Notes: generated from the sequence alone by a model not told the origin. 64,000 bases of DNA from Phytopseudomonas straminea (GCF_900112645.1 NZ_FOMO01000007.1:1-64000), one strand, 5' to 3'. Shown: positions 52,535-62,278, counted from the first letter of the stretch. Numbers and translations are program-made.

Positions 52535-53476
52535 TTAGCGGAACATCGCACTGATCGATTCTTCATTGCTGATGCGGCGTACCGCTTCAGCGACAACCGG
52601 CGCGATGTCCAGTTGACGAATACGCGAACAGGATTGCGCGGCGGCGGACAGCGGGATGGTGTTGGTCACCACCAGTTCGTCCAGTACCGAGTTCTCGATG
52701 TTCTCGATGGCACGACCCGACAGCACCGGGTGCGTGGCATAGGCGTACACCTTGGCAGCGCCGTGTTCCTTCAGAGCCTTGGCCGCGTGGCAGAGGGTGC
52801 CGGCGGTGTCGACCATGTCGTCGACCAGGATGCAGGTACGACCTTCCACGTCACCGATGATGTGCATCACTTCGGAGTGGTTGGCCTTCTCACGACGCTT
52901 GTCGATGATCGCCAGATCGACGCCTAGGCTCTTGGCCACGGCGCGAGCACGCACCACACCGCCGATGTCCGGGGAAACGATCATGAGATTGTCGAAGCGC
53001 TGATCTTCGATGTCGTCGACCAGTACGGGCGAGCCGTAGATGTTGTCGACCGGAATATCGAAGAAACCTTGAATCTGATCCGCGTGCAGGTCGACGGTGA
53101 GAACCCGGTCGATGCCTACCACGGTGAGCATGTCGGCCACGACCTTGGCGCTGATTGCCACGCGAGCGGAGCGCGGGCGGCGATCCTGGCGGGCATAGCC
53201 GAAGTAGGGGATGACAGCAGTGATTCGAGTCGCTGAGGAGCGGCGGAAGGCGTCGGCCATCACCACCAGTTCCATCAGGTTGTCATTGGTTGGCACGCAC
53301 GTCGGCTGAATCAGGAAAACGTCCTTACCGCGGACGTTCTCGTTGATTTCGATCATGATTTCGCCGTCGGAGAATTTACCGACCGAGGCATCACCGAGGG
53401 GAATGTGCAGCTGACGAACGATACGTCGCGCCAGATCGGGGTTAGCGTTCCCCGTAAAGACCATCATCTTGGACAC
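52535..53476 (-). CDS. prs: Ribose-phosphate pyrophosphokinase
   Basis: 313 residues. ATP/ribose-phosphate sites QDRRPRSA and VDLHADQIQGFF, and the PRPP loop DDMVDTAGTL. It makes PRPP for nucleotides, His and Trp. GTG 53476 gives VSKMMVFTGNANPDL, the usual Pseudomonas N-terminus. It follows two tRNA-Gln genes by 44 nt, so ispE, the tRNAs and prs are probably one transcript, as in P. aeruginosa. Confidence 0.97.
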   Translation of the reverse strand: MSKMMVFTGNANPDLARRIVRQLHIPLGDASVGKFSDGEIMIEINENVRGKDVFLIQPTCVPTNDNLMELVVMADAFRRSSATRITAVIPYFGYARQDRRPRSARVAISAKVVADMLTVVGIDRVLTVDLHADQIQGFFDIPVDNIYGSPVLVDDIEDQRFDNLMIVSPDIGGVVRARAVAKSLGVDLAIIDKRREKANHSEVMHIIGDVEGRTCILVDDMVDTAGTLCHAAKALKEHGAAKVYAYATHPVLSGRAIENIENSVLDELVVTNTIPLSAAAQSCSRIRQLDIAPVVAEAVRRISNEESISAMFR

Positions 53477-53520
53477 GCGCAGTACCTGCCGGCTGAGGGT
53501 AACCTGGATGAGTATAAAAA

Positions 53521-53595
53521 TGGCAGGGGCGGCTGGATTCGAACCAACGCATGCCAGGATCAAAACCTGGTGCCTTACCGCTTGGCGACGCCCCT
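53521..53595 (-). tRNA. tRNA-Gln (TTG), copy nearest prs
   Basis: 75 nt including encoded CCA. Acceptor AGGGGCG/CGCCCCT pairs perfectly; the anticodon loop is in CCAGGTTTTGATCCTGG with TTG. Identical to the copy 59 nt upstream on the minus strand. Confidence 0.97.
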
Positions 53596-53654
53596 GTATC
53601 GTGTGTGACGCAATGCTGCTCAATTCGGTAGTACGAGCCACCCTTGGGTGGTTA

Positions 53655-53729
53655 TGGCAGGGGCGGCTGGATTCGAACCAACGCATGCCAGGATCAAAAC
53701 CTGGTGCCTTACCGCTTGGCGACGCCCCT
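53655..53729 (-). tRNA. tRNA-Gln (TTG), copy nearest ispE
   Basis: 75 nt and identical in sequence to the other copy. The spacer between them has no terminator, so both should come from one precursor and be cut apart by RNases. Confidence 0.97.
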
Positions 53730-53754
53730 GTAACGTATAACCGATGCTACGCAT

Positions 53755-54630
53755 TCACTTCCTGGCCAGTTCTTGCAGCTTGCGGTGCAACATCGAAACG
53801 TTGGCACCCTGCGCAACAAAACTTGGCAGTGTGGCTGGAAGTTGGCGGGCGACTTTATCAGCATCGTCCCGGTTTGGGAAGCTCCCAAACACACAAGCTC
53901 CAGTGCCGGTCAATCTTGTCGGAACAAATTTGTTCAGCAAGATCAGCGCGTTACGAACAGCTGAGTAACGCTTCTCGACGACCGGCTGGCAGTCGTTACG
54001 ACCACCCCCCTCAAGAAGGCTGCGAACTTTAATGGGCGGCGTATCGCGTGTCAACTCAGGGTCGGAGAAAACTTCTGCTGTGCTGACAAGCACTTGCGGT
54101 ATGGCGACGAGAAACCACGGCTCGGGCAGCTCGACCGGTGTGAGTTTTTCGCCGACACCCTCGGCGAAGGCCGCGCGGCCGCGCACGAAGACCGGTACGT
54201 CGGCGCCCAGGCCGAGGCCCAGGGCCGCCAGGCGATCCTCGCCCCAGGCCAGTTGCCATAGGTGATCGAGGCCGAGCAGGGTGGTCGCCGCATCCGAGCT
54301 GCCACCGCCGATGCCGCCGCCCATGGGCAGGCGCTTGTTCAGCCAGATGTCCGCGCCCAGGCGGGTGCCGCTCTGCCGTTGCAATTGCCTGGCGGCGCGC
54401 ACGATCAGGTTGCTGTCGTGGGGCACGCCGTCGATTTCGGTATGCAGGCGGATCACGCCGTCCTCGCGACTCCTGAAGCCCAGTTCGTCACCGTGATCGA
54501 GAAACTGAAACAGGGTCTGCAGCTCGTGATAGCCGTCGTCGCGGCGCCCGAGAATGTGCAGCATCAGGTTGAGCTTGGCCGGTGCCGGCAGGATCAGTTC
54601 GGCGTCAGCGGAAATGGCGTGGGTCGTCAT
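53755..54630 (-). CDS. ispE: IspE, 4-diphosphocytidyl-2-C-methyl-D-erythritol kinase
   Basis: 291 residues of the GHMP kinase fold. LILPAPAKLNLMLHILGRRDDGYHEL at the start and the ATP loop PMGGGIGGGSSDAATTLLGL near 105-125. It phosphorylates CDP-ME in the MEP isoprenoid pathway. A terminator lies between lolB and this gene, so it needs its own promoter. It is followed by two tRNA-Gln genes and prs. Confidence 0.97.
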   Translation of the reverse strand: MTTHAISADAELILPAPAKLNLMLHILGRRDDGYHELQTLFQFLDHGDELGFRSREDGVIRLHTEIDGVPHDSNLIVRAARQLQRQSGTRLGADIWLNKRLPMGGGIGGGSSDAATTLLGLDHLWQLAWGEDRLAALGLGLGADVPVFVRGRAAFAEGVGEKLTPVELPEPWFLVAIPQVLVSTAEVFSDPELTRDTPPIKVRSLLEGGGRNDCQPVVEKRYSAVRNALILLNKFVPTRLTGTGACVFGSFPNRDDADKVARQLPATLPSFVAQGANVSMLHRKLQELARK

Positions 54631-54683
54631 TGGGCAATGGCTGGTAAGAGGGGATGAGTGAGTCGCGCAGGCTAGCGCAGCCG

Positions 54684-54754
54684 GTAGCCCGGGTCGAGCG
54701 CAGCGACGACCGGGATGATGATCCTGGGTATCGCTGCGCTCAACCGCGGGCTAC
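54684..54754. repeat. Imperfect palindromic intergenic repeat
   Basis: The left arm starts GTAGCCCGGGTCGAGCGCAG and the right arm ends CTGCGCTCAACCGCGGGCTAC; the two are near-complementary. It resembles a repeat common in Pseudomonas intergenic regions. It lies between the lolB terminator and ispE. Confidence 0.75.
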
Positions 54755-54774
54755 GACGCGGGAATTACGAGCAT

Positions 54775-54806
54775 AAAAAACGCGCGATGCGGAGGGGCAT
54801 CGCGCG
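54775..54806 (-). terminator. Terminator after lolB
   Basis: On the minus strand CGCGCGATGC (54806-54797), 6-nt loop, GCATCGCGCG (54790-54781), then six U. It lies 15 nt after the lolB stop. Confidence 0.9.
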
Positions 54807-54820
54807 CAGGACTGGGGCGA

Positions 54821-55441
54821 TTACTGGCCGAGGTGGCGCGGTTGCCAGTCCTTGATCACCAGGGTCACCTGAATATCGTGGCTTTCGAGGCGCAGGCGCT
54901 CGGGCAGCCAGTAGCCATCCTGTTCGGCGTAGCGGGTGTAGCTCACTTCCCAGCCATCCTGGCTGAGCTGCGCCAGGCGGCTGTCGGCGTCCAGGGTGAT
55001 GCGGCTCTTGCTGTCCGGTGCGGGGAGGCCGCGAATCCACCACAGCAGGTGCGAGACGGGCAGGTTGAGGCCCAGTTGCTGTTGCAGCAGTTCTTCCGGT
55101 GACTCGGCCTGGTAGCGGCCCTGGTTGGCGACTTCCAGCTCAATCTTGCCGGGGCGCCCGGTCAGACGCGCCGCGCCGCGGCCCAGCGGGCCGGACAGGC
55201 GGATGTCGGCGTAGTCCTGGCGTTGCAGCCAGAACAGCGTGCCGCTGCCCGAGTCGCGTGGGGCACGGATGCCGACCTTACCGTTGATCTGCCAGCCATC
55301 GAGGGTGCCGATCTGTTGCTTGTGCGCCTGCCAGCGGGCGGGGTCGCCCAGGCCCTGTTCCACTGACTCGCGCGTGGACAGGCCGGAACAGCCGGCCAGC
55401 AGGGTGATCAGGGCGAGTACGAGTAGGGGGCGAAGCGACAT
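54821..55441 (-). CDS. lolB: LolB, outer-membrane lipoprotein receptor
   Basis: 206 residues. Lipobox LLAGC, then the LolB beta-barrel (WQINGKVGIRAPRDSGSGTLFWLQRQDYADIRLSGPLGRGAARL). It receives lipoproteins from LolA at the outer membrane. Its ATG shares one nucleotide with the preceding TPR gene stop (TGATG). It ends at a terminator before ispE. Confidence 0.96.
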   Translation of the reverse strand: MSLRPLLVLALITLLAGCSGLSTRESVEQGLGDPARWQAHKQQIGTLDGWQINGKVGIRAPRDSGSGTLFWLQRQDYADIRLSGPLGRGAARLTGRPGKIELEVANQGRYQAESPEELLQQQLGLNLPVSHLLWWIRGLPAPDSKSRITLDADSRLAQLSQDGWEVSYTRYAEQDGYWLPERLRLESHDIQVTLVIKDWQPRHLGQ

Positions 55442-57171
55442 CAGGGGGTCTCCGATCCGGTCAGGCGCTGCACGGTGCTGCGCAGAATTTCACTCTCGGG
55501 TTGTTCTTTCAGGGCGTCGCGCCAGATCTTCCGCGCTTCGCGCTGTTTGCCCTGAGCCCACAAGGCTTCGCCCAGGTGGGCGGCGACTTCGTGATCCGGG
55601 AAACGCTCGAACGCCTGGCGCAGCCACTTCTCCGCGTCGGCCAGGTTGCCGAGGCGGTAGTTGGCCCAGCCCAGGCTGTCGAGAATGGCGGGATCTTCCG
55701 GGTTGAGGTCGTGAGCTTTCTGGATCAGCTCCAGGCCTTCCTGATGGCGATCGGTGCGGTCGACCAGGGTGTAACCCAGGGCGTTGAGGGCCATGGCGTT
55801 GTCCGGTTCGCGCTCCAGGATCAGGCGCAGGTCGCGCTCCAGCTGCTTCAGATCGCCACGCGGCTCGGCGAGCATGGCGCGGGTATAGAGCAGGTTGATG
55901 TCGCCCGGGTATTGCTTGAGCGCCTTCTGGATCAGGTCCCAGGCCTGGTCGGGCTTGTTCTGCTTGGACAACGACTCGGCTTCGATTAGGTACAACTGCA
56001 GGGCGTACTCCGGATCGCTGTCGCGGGCTTCGGCCAGGTGCTTGGACGCTTCTGCGCCGCGGCCGTTGGCGACCAGCAGATCGGTCATGCGCGCCTGGGC
56101 GGGCAGGTAATCGGTGCCAGTGCCGACCATCGAGTAGGCGAGCAAAGCTTCATCCACTTCGCCGAGGGCTTCGTGGGCACGGCCGAGGTTGTATTGCGCC
56201 GCGTCGACGTGGGCGTCGCGCTGGATCAGCTCTTCCAGATAGACGATGGCCTCGCGCCAGGCTTCGGCCTCCATGCAGACCAGGGCCAGGGAGAAGCGCA
56301 GGTCGTCGTCTTCCGGGAATTGCTGCAGCAGCGAAGAGAATTCGCCACGGGCTTCATCCATGCGGCCCAGCTCGACCAACTGGCGGGCATAGGTCAGGCG
56401 CAGGCGTTTGTCGCTCGGGTTGCGCTCCATGCCTTTCTTGAGCAGCGGCAGCGCTTCCTCGCCACGACCCAGGCTCTGCAGCAGGCGTGCGCGCAGCAGC
56501 AGGGGGGCGGACTGATCCTGTTTGGCTTCGCTGGTTTCCAGCAGCTTCAGGGCTTCTTCGGCACGGCCGTCCTGCTGCAGGAGCAGGGCTTTGCCGAACA
56601 GCAGCTGGCCGTCGTTCGGGTATTTCTTGAGCAGGCGGTCGAAGCTCTGCAAAAGACCTGCGCGGGTGTCCGGGTCGGTTTCCGCGGCGGCCAGGGCGAG
56701 GAAGTCGAAATGCGTGTTGCCCTGGCGCTGGCGTACGCGCTCCATGTAGTCCATGGCTTCGTCGTAGCGGCCGGCGCGGGCCAGTTGCACGGCGGCGGCG
56801 CGCTGGGCGTCCATATCGTCGGGCGCGTTTTTGGCCCAGACCAGTGCAGTATCCAGCGCTTCCTGGTCGGCGCCCAGGTATTCGGCGATGCGGAAGCCGC
56901 GCTCGGCGACGCCGGCATCCTGGGTCGCGTTGGCCTGCTGCACATAGTTGCTCAGAGCAATGTCGAAGCGGTTGCGCTGACCGGCCAGTTCGGCGGTCAG
57001 CAGCGCCAGCAGGGTTTCCTGGCTGAACGAGCCGTAGTTCTCCGGCGCCTTGGCGGTGGCCTCGGTGCCTGGATCTTCCACGGGTACGTTGCCGTCCGGC
57101 GCGGACGGCGCAAAAGTCTGACAGCCACCCAGCAAGGCCAGGGCGGTGAACAACGCGATGGGTCTATTCAT
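55441..57171 (-). CDS. TPR-repeat lipoprotein upstream of lolB
   Basis: 576 residues. Lipoprotein signal MNRPIALFTALALLGGC, then about a dozen TPR units (for example ALALVCMEAEAWREAIVYLEELIQR; AILDSLGWANYRLGNLADAEKWLRQAFERFP). It is a periplasmic helical scaffold, translationally coupled to lolB. From memory the P. aeruginosa counterpart is PA4667, of unknown role; this position suggests envelope assembly. ATG 57171 starts the signal; frames further upstream are not protein-like. Divergent from hemA. Confidence 0.9.
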   Translation of the reverse strand: MNRPIALFTALALLGGCQTFAPSAPDGNVPVEDPGTEATAKAPENYGSFSQETLLALLTAELAGQRNRFDIALSNYVQQANATQDAGVAERGFRIAEYLGADQEALDTALVWAKNAPDDMDAQRAAAVQLARAGRYDEAMDYMERVRQRQGNTHFDFLALAAAETDPDTRAGLLQSFDRLLKKYPNDGQLLFGKALLLQQDGRAEEALKLLETSEAKQDQSAPLLLRARLLQSLGRGEEALPLLKKGMERNPSDKRLRLTYARQLVELGRMDEARGEFSSLLQQFPEDDDLRFSLALVCMEAEAWREAIVYLEELIQRDAHVDAAQYNLGRAHEALGEVDEALLAYSMVGTGTDYLPAQARMTDLLVANGRGAEASKHLAEARDSDPEYALQLYLIEAESLSKQNKPDQAWDLIQKALKQYPGDINLLYTRAMLAEPRGDLKQLERDLRLILEREPDNAMALNALGYTLVDRTDRHQEGLELIQKAHDLNPEDPAILDSLGWANYRLGNLADAEKWLRQAFERFPDHEVAAHLGEALWAQGKQREARKIWRDALKEQPESEILRSTVQRLTGSETP

Positions 57172-57446
57172 AAGAGGGGATGCGACTAACCTGCGGTTTT
57201 GGCCATCATGACACAAGCCGTTGGGCAAGCCCATGGGGCAGCCCGCGTGTCCTGGCGATGTGAGGTTGGACTGCCGAAGCCCGGGCGGGTTGCATTCAAT
57301 CCGGGTGCACCCTTGTGGTGCTGGCGAAGTCATTCTCATTGCCGTCGATCAGCCCTGGCTATCGGCGCCATGCATGGTGCAATGGTTGTCCTGCACCGGC
57401 CGAAGTAGGACAATTACCGGCTTCCAACCCCCTGTCAGCGACGTGC

Positions 57447-58727
57447 ATGGCCTTTATCGCCCTCGGTATCAACCACAAGACCGCTTCGGTGGATGTTCGC
57501 GAGCGCGTGGCTTTTACTCCCGAGCAGCTCGTAGAGGCGTTGCAGCTGCTTTGCCGCGACACGCCGAGCCGTGAGGCGGCGATCCTGTCGACCTGCAACC
57601 GCAGCGAGCTGTACCTCGAACAGGACGGCCCGGGCGTCGATGCGGTGCTGCGTTGGCTCGCCGATTACCACCATGTGAGCGTCGAAGAGCTGCGCGCCTG
57701 CGCTTATATTCACGAAGATGATGCGGCTGTTCGTCACATGATGCGCGTGGCCTCCGGCCTCGATTCCATGGTGCTCGGTGAGCCGCAGATTCTCGGCCAG
57801 ATGAAATCCGCCTTTGCCGTGGCCCGCGAGGCCGGCACCCTGGGCCCGCTGCTGGGGCGCCTGTTCCAGGCCACCTTCAGTACCGCCAAGACCGTGCGCA
57901 CCGATACCGCCATCGGCGAGAACCCGGTGTCGGTGGCCTTTGCCGCCGTAAGCCTGGCCAAGCAGATCTTCGCCGACTTGCATCGCAGCCAGGCGCTGCT
58001 GATCGGTGCCGGCGAGACCATCAGCCTGGTGGCCCGCCATCTGCACGACCAAGGCATCAAGCGTATTGTGGTCGCCAATCGCACCCTGGAGCGCGCCAGC
58101 AGCCTGGCCGAGCAGTTCGGCGCCCACGCTGTGCTGCTCTCCGACATTCCCCAGGAGTTGGTGCACAGCGACATCGTCATCAGCTCCACCGCCAGCCAGC
58201 TGCCGATCCTCGGCAAGGGCGCGGTGGAAAGCGCCCTCAAGCAGCGCAAGCACAAGCCGATCTTCATGGTCGACATCGCCGTGCCGCGTGACATCGAGCC
58301 CCAGGTCGGCGAGCTGGATGACGTGTACCTCTATACCGTCGACGATCTGCATGAAGTCATCGCCGAAAACCTAAAAAGTCGCCAGGGCGCGGCCCAGGCC
58401 GCCGAGGAACTGGTCGCCGCCGGCACCGACGATTTCATGGCGCGCCTGCGCGAGCTGGCCGCCGTCGATGTGCTCCGCGCTTATCGCCAGCAGGCCGAGC
58501 GCTTGCGCGACGACGAACTGGCCCGGGCCCAGCGCATGCTCGCCAATGGCGCTGCCGCCGAAGATGTGCTGGCCCAGCTGGCCCGAGGCCTGACCAATAA
58601 GCTGCTGCACGCGCCCAGCGTGCAACTGAAGAAATTCTCCGCCACCGGGCGCATCGATGCGCTGGGCGTGGCTCAGGAGCTGTTCGCTCTGGAAGAAGGC
58701 ACGTCGTCCGGCTTGGTCAATAAATAA
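57447..58727 (+). CDS. hemA: HemA, glutamyl-tRNA reductase
   Basis: 426 residues. The nucleophile Cys50 is in AAILSTCNRSELYL; the NADPH Rossmann part has LIGAGETISLVARHL; a C-terminal dimerisation helix follows. First step of tetrapyrrole synthesis. ATG 57447 gives MAFIALGINHKTASVDVRER. It is followed after 10 nt by prfA. It is divergent from the TPR gene across 275 bp that holds no other gene; no clear promoter boxes were found. Confidence 0.97.
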   Translation: MAFIALGINHKTASVDVRERVAFTPEQLVEALQLLCRDTPSREAAILSTCNRSELYLEQDGPGVDAVLRWLADYHHVSVEELRACAYIHEDDAAVRHMMRVASGLDSMVLGEPQILGQMKSAFAVAREAGTLGPLLGRLFQATFSTAKTVRTDTAIGENPVSVAFAAVSLAKQIFADLHRSQALLIGAGETISLVARHLHDQGIKRIVVANRTLERASSLAEQFGAHAVLLSDIPQELVHSDIVISSTASQLPILGKGAVESALKQRKHKPIFMVDIAVPRDIEPQVGELDDVYLYTVDDLHEVIAENLKSRQGAAQAAEELVAAGTDDFMARLRELAAVDVLRAYRQQAERLRDDELARAQRMLANGAAAEDVLAQLARGLTNKLLHAPSVQLKKFSATGRIDALGVAQELFALEEGTSSGLVNK

Positions 58728-58737
58728 AAGGCATGCA

Positions 58738-59820
58738 ATGAAAGCTTCGCTGATCAACAAACTCGACCTGCTGCACGACCGCTTCGAAGAGGTCACGGCA
58801 CTGCTCGGCGACGCCGAGGTGATCACCAACCAGACCCAGTTTCGCGCCTATTCCAAGGAATACGCCGAGATCGAGCCCGTGATCGCCGCGTTTCGCGAGT
58901 TTCGCAAGGTGCAGGCCGACCTTGAGGGCGCCCTGGCGCTGCTCAAGGACAGCGACCCGGATATGCGCGAAATGGCCGAGGAAGAAGTCGACACCGCCCG
59001 CGCGCGCCTTACCGAGCTGGAAGACAGCCTGCAGCGCATGCTGCTGCCCAAGGACCCCAACGACGGTCGTAACGTGTTCCTCGAAGTGCGCGCCGGCACC
59101 GGCGGCGACGAGGCGGCGATCTTCGCTGGCGATCTGTTCCGCATGTACTCGCGTTACGCCGAGAAGCAGGGCTGGCGCGTCGAGGTGCTGTCGGCCAACG
59201 AAGGCGAGCACGGCGGCTTCAAGGAAGTGATCGCCCGGGTCGAGGGCGACAACGTGTTCGGCAAGCTCAAGTTCGAGTCCGGCGCACACCGTGTGCAGCG
59301 CGTGCCGGAAACCGAGTCCCAGGGCCGTATCCACACTTCGGCGTGTACCGTTGCGGTGTTGCCCGAGCCGGACGAGCAGATGGCCATCGAGATCAATCCA
59401 GCCGATCTGCGTGTCGACACCTACCGCAGCTCCGGCGCCGGCGGTCAGCACGTCAACACCACCGACTCGGCGATTCGCATCACCCACATTCCCACCGGCA
59501 CCGTGGTCGAGTGCCAGGAAGAGCGCTCCCAGCACAAGAACCGCGCCAAGGCCATGGCCTGGCTGGCGGCAAAGCTCAAGGACCAGCAGGACGCGGCAGC
59601 TCACAAGGAAATCTCCGACACCCGCAAGCTGCTGGTCGGCTCGGGCGACCGCTCCGAGCGCATTCGCACCTACAACTTCCCGCAAGGCCGAGTGACCGAC
59701 CACCGTATCAACCTGACCCTGTATTCCCTGGGCGAAGTGATCGCCGGCGGCGTCGATGCGGTGATCGAGCCGCTGCTCGCCGAGTACCAGGCCGATCAGT
59801 TGGCCGCGTTAAGCGACTGA
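58738..59820 (+). CDS. prfA: Peptide chain release factor 1
   Basis: 360 residues. The codon-reading PxT motif is PET in RVPETESQGRIHTS, and the catalytic GGQ is in SSGAGGQHVNTTDSA. It releases peptides at UAA and UAG. AAGG 8 nt upstream of ATG 58738. Co-transcribed with hemA and prmC, a conserved set. Confidence 0.98.
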   Translation: MKASLINKLDLLHDRFEEVTALLGDAEVITNQTQFRAYSKEYAEIEPVIAAFREFRKVQADLEGALALLKDSDPDMREMAEEEVDTARARLTELEDSLQRMLLPKDPNDGRNVFLEVRAGTGGDEAAIFAGDLFRMYSRYAEKQGWRVEVLSANEGEHGGFKEVIARVEGDNVFGKLKFESGAHRVQRVPETESQGRIHTSACTVAVLPEPDEQMAIEINPADLRVDTYRSSGAGGQHVNTTDSAIRITHIPTGTVVECQEERSQHKNRAKAMAWLAAKLKDQQDAAAHKEISDTRKLLVGSGDRSERIRTYNFPQGRVTDHRINLTLYSLGEVIAGGVDAVIEPLLAEYQADQLAALSD

Positions 59821-59897
59821 ACCGAAAGCAGGGGGGGAGCGGGGACTTCTTTATCCACTCAGGATGCTAGCGCCCCGATCCGCCCAGGAAGCCCGCC

Positions 59898-60731
59898 ATG
59901 GCCACTATCGAATTTCTACTTAACAGCATTGCGCTGCCCGACTCACCGACGCCGCGCCTGGACGCCGAGCTGCTGCTGGCCCATGCATTGGGCAAGCCGC
60001 GCAGTTACCTGCGGACCTGGGCTGATCGTGAAGTCGAGCCAGCTGTCGCTGAAGCCTTCGCCGCCAGTCTGACGCGTCGGCGCAACGGCGAGCCGGTCGC
60101 CTATATCCTCGGTCGTCAGGGGTTCTGGAGCCTGGACCTGGACGTCGCGCCCCACACCCTGATCCCGCGCCCGGACACCGAACTGCTGGTGGAAACCTCG
60201 CTGGCGCTGCTGCCCGGTGGCCCGGCCAGGGTGCTCGATCTAGGCACCGGCACCGGCGCCATCGCCCTGGCATTGGCCAGCGAACGGCCGGCCTGGCAGG
60301 TCATCGGCGTCGACCAGGTGGATGAAGCCGTAGCGCTGGCCGACGGAAATCGCGCACGGCTGGGCCTGGCGAATGCTTCGTTCCGCCCGAGCCACTGGTT
60401 CTCGGCATTGGCAGGCGAGCGCTATGGGCTGATCGTCAGCAACCCGCCCTATATAGCCAGCGATGATCATCACCTGGGCGAAGGCGACGTGCGTTTCGAG
60501 CCGAGCAGCGCGCTGGTGTCGGGCGTCGACGGGCTGGACGATATCCGCCTGATTATCGAGCAGGCGCCTGCCTACCTGGCAGCGCCTGGCTGGCTGTTGC
60601 TCGAACATGGTTTCGATCAGGCAGAGATGGTGCGCGAGTTATTCAGCCAGCGCGGCTTCGTCGAGGTTCACAGCCGCCGTGATCTCGCCGATCATGAGCG
60701 CATCAGCCTGGGGCGGTGGCCACATGAATGA
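59898..60731 (+). CDS. prmC: PrmC, release factor glutamine methyltransferase
   Basis: 277 residues. SAM motif I LDLGTGTGAIALALA and the catalytic NPPY (VSNPPYIASDDHH). It methylates the GGQ glutamine of RF1 and RF2. It lies 77 nt after prfA. Its 3' end overlaps the next gene by 8 nt. Confidence 0.97.
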   Translation: MATIEFLLNSIALPDSPTPRLDAELLLAHALGKPRSYLRTWADREVEPAVAEAFAASLTRRRNGEPVAYILGRQGFWSLDLDVAPHTLIPRPDTELLVETSLALLPGGPARVLDLGTGTGAIALALASERPAWQVIGVDQVDEAVALADGNRARLGLANASFRPSHWFSALAGERYGLIVSNPPYIASDDHHLGEGDVRFEPSSALVSGVDGLDDIRLIIEQAPAYLAAPGWLLLEHGFDQAEMVRELFSQRGFVEVHSRRDLADHERISLGRWPHE

Positions 60732-61491
60732 ACACCTGAGCGACGAGGAACTGCTGCGCTACAGCCGGCAGATTCTACTCTCGCAGATCGATGTAGACGG
60801 GCAACTGCGTCTCAAGGGCAGCCGCGTGCTGATCGTCGGCCTTGGCGGCCTCGGCTCGCCCGTGGCCCTGTACCTGGCGGCGGCTGGTGTGGGCGAGCTG
60901 CACCTGGCGGACTTCGACAGCGTCGACATGAGCAACCTGCAGCGGCAGATCGCCCACGACACGAAGAGCATCGGCCGGAGCAAGGTCGACTCGGCACTGG
61001 CGCGGCTCGGCGCGCTCAATCCCCAGGTAACGCTGCGCCCCCATCGCCAGGCCCTGGATGCGGACTCCCTGGCCGCAGCCGTTGCGGCAGTAGATCTAGT
61101 ACTCGACTGCTCGGACAACTTCACCACTCGCGAAGCCGTCAATGCCGCTTGCGTGGCGGCGCGCCGGCCGCTGGTCAGTGGTGCGGCGATCCGCCTGGAA
61201 GGGCAGTTGTCCGTGTTCGATCCGCGCCGCGAAGACAGCCCTTGTTACCACTGCCTGTACGGTCATGGCAGCGAGGCAGAGCTGACCTGTAGCGAAGCCG
61301 GCGTGGTCGGGCCGCTGGTCGGTCTGGTCGGTAGCCTGCAGGCGCTGGAAGCGCTGAAGCTGCTCGCCGGCTTCGGCGAGCCGCTGGTCGGCCGCCTGTT
61401 GCTGATCGATGCCTTTGGTTCGCGCTTCCGCGAACTGCGGGTAAAGCGCGACCCGGGTTGCGCCGTATGCGGGAATGGCGCCGATGCGTGA
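60724..61491 (+). CDS. moeB: MoeB/ThiF-type adenylyltransferase
   Basis: 255 residues. Rossmann GLGGLGSPVALYLAAAGVG; R and N/Q motif NLQRQIAHD; zinc Cys pairs CYHC and CAVCG. It adenylates the C-terminal Gly-Gly of MoaD or ThiS. Gene position after prmC (P. aeruginosa PA4663 by recall) favours MoeB (molybdopterin), although ThiF-like function cannot be excluded. Overlaps prmC (8 nt) and murI. Confidence 0.88.
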   Translation: MNEHLSDEELLRYSRQILLSQIDVDGQLRLKGSRVLIVGLGGLGSPVALYLAAAGVGELHLADFDSVDMSNLQRQIAHDTKSIGRSKVDSALARLGALNPQVTLRPHRQALDADSLAAAVAAVDLVLDCSDNFTTREAVNAACVAARRPLVSGAAIRLEGQLSVFDPRREDSPCYHCLYGHGSEAELTCSEAGVVGPLVGLVGSLQALEALKLLAGFGEPLVGRLLLIDAFGSRFRELRVKRDPGCAVCGNGADA

Positions 61492-62278
61492 CGCGCCGAT
61501 CGGGGTATTCGACTCCGGCATTGGCGGTCTTACGGTATTGCGGGAAATCCGCACGCTGGTGCCGCAGGAAACCTTGTTCTACGTGTCCGATAGCGGCCAC
61601 GTGCCCTACGGGGAAAAAAGCCCCGAGTACATTCGTGAACGCTGCCGGTTTATCGCCTCGTTCCTGCTCGAACGCGGCGCCAAGGCCTTGGTGCTGGCCT
61701 GCAATACCGCGACTGTTGCTGGTGTGGGTGAGCTGCGCACTCTTTATCCGCAGCTGCCGATTGTGGCCATGGAGCCAGCGGTAAAGCCTGCGGCAGCCGC
61801 GACGCGCTCTGGGGTGGTTGGCGTGCTGGCCACCACCGGGACGCTGAAGAGTGCGCGCTTCGCTGCCTTGCTCGACCAGTTCGCCAGTGATGTGCGGGTG
61901 GTCACCCAGCCCTGTCCGGGTTTGGTCGAGTTGATCGAGGCGGGGGATCTGCACGACCCTGCTTTGCTTGCTTTGCTGCGCGGTTACGTCGAGCCTCTGC
62001 TGGCCGAGGGCTGCGACACCCTGATCCTCGGCTGTACCCACTATCCCTTCCTGCGGCCGCTGCTCGAGCAGTGGCTTGACCCGTCGATCAGCCTGATCGA
62101 CACGGGCGCGGCGGTGGCCCGGCAACTACAACGGTTGCTGGCCAGTCGCAACCTACTGGCCAACGGGCCGCGTGGCGTCGATCGCTTCTGGTGCAGCGGC
62201 GAGCCGGCGGCCATGCAACGGGTGTTGCCACTGCTTTGGGGGAGCGCCGAGCCGGTGGCCGTGCTGCCTGGAAATTAA
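61484..62278 (+). CDS. murI: Glutamate racemase
   Basis: 264 residues. Catalytic Cys pair in VLACNTATVAG and LILGCTHYPF; start motif APIGVFDSGIGGLTVL. It makes D-glutamate for peptidoglycan. ATG 61484 has GGGA 9 nt upstream; ATG 61475 abuts that site and is less likely. It overlaps the moeB end by 8 nt. Confidence 0.96.
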   Translation: MRDAPIGVFDSGIGGLTVLREIRTLVPQETLFYVSDSGHVPYGEKSPEYIRERCRFIASFLLERGAKALVLACNTATVAGVGELRTLYPQLPIVAMEPAVKPAAAATRSGVVGVLATTGTLKSARFAALLDQFASDVRVVTQPCPGLVELIEAGDLHDPALLALLRGYVEPLLAEGCDTLILGCTHYPFLRPLLEQWLDPSISLIDTGAAVARQLQRLLASRNLLANGPRGVDRFWCSGEPAAMQRVLPLLWGSAEPVAVLPGN

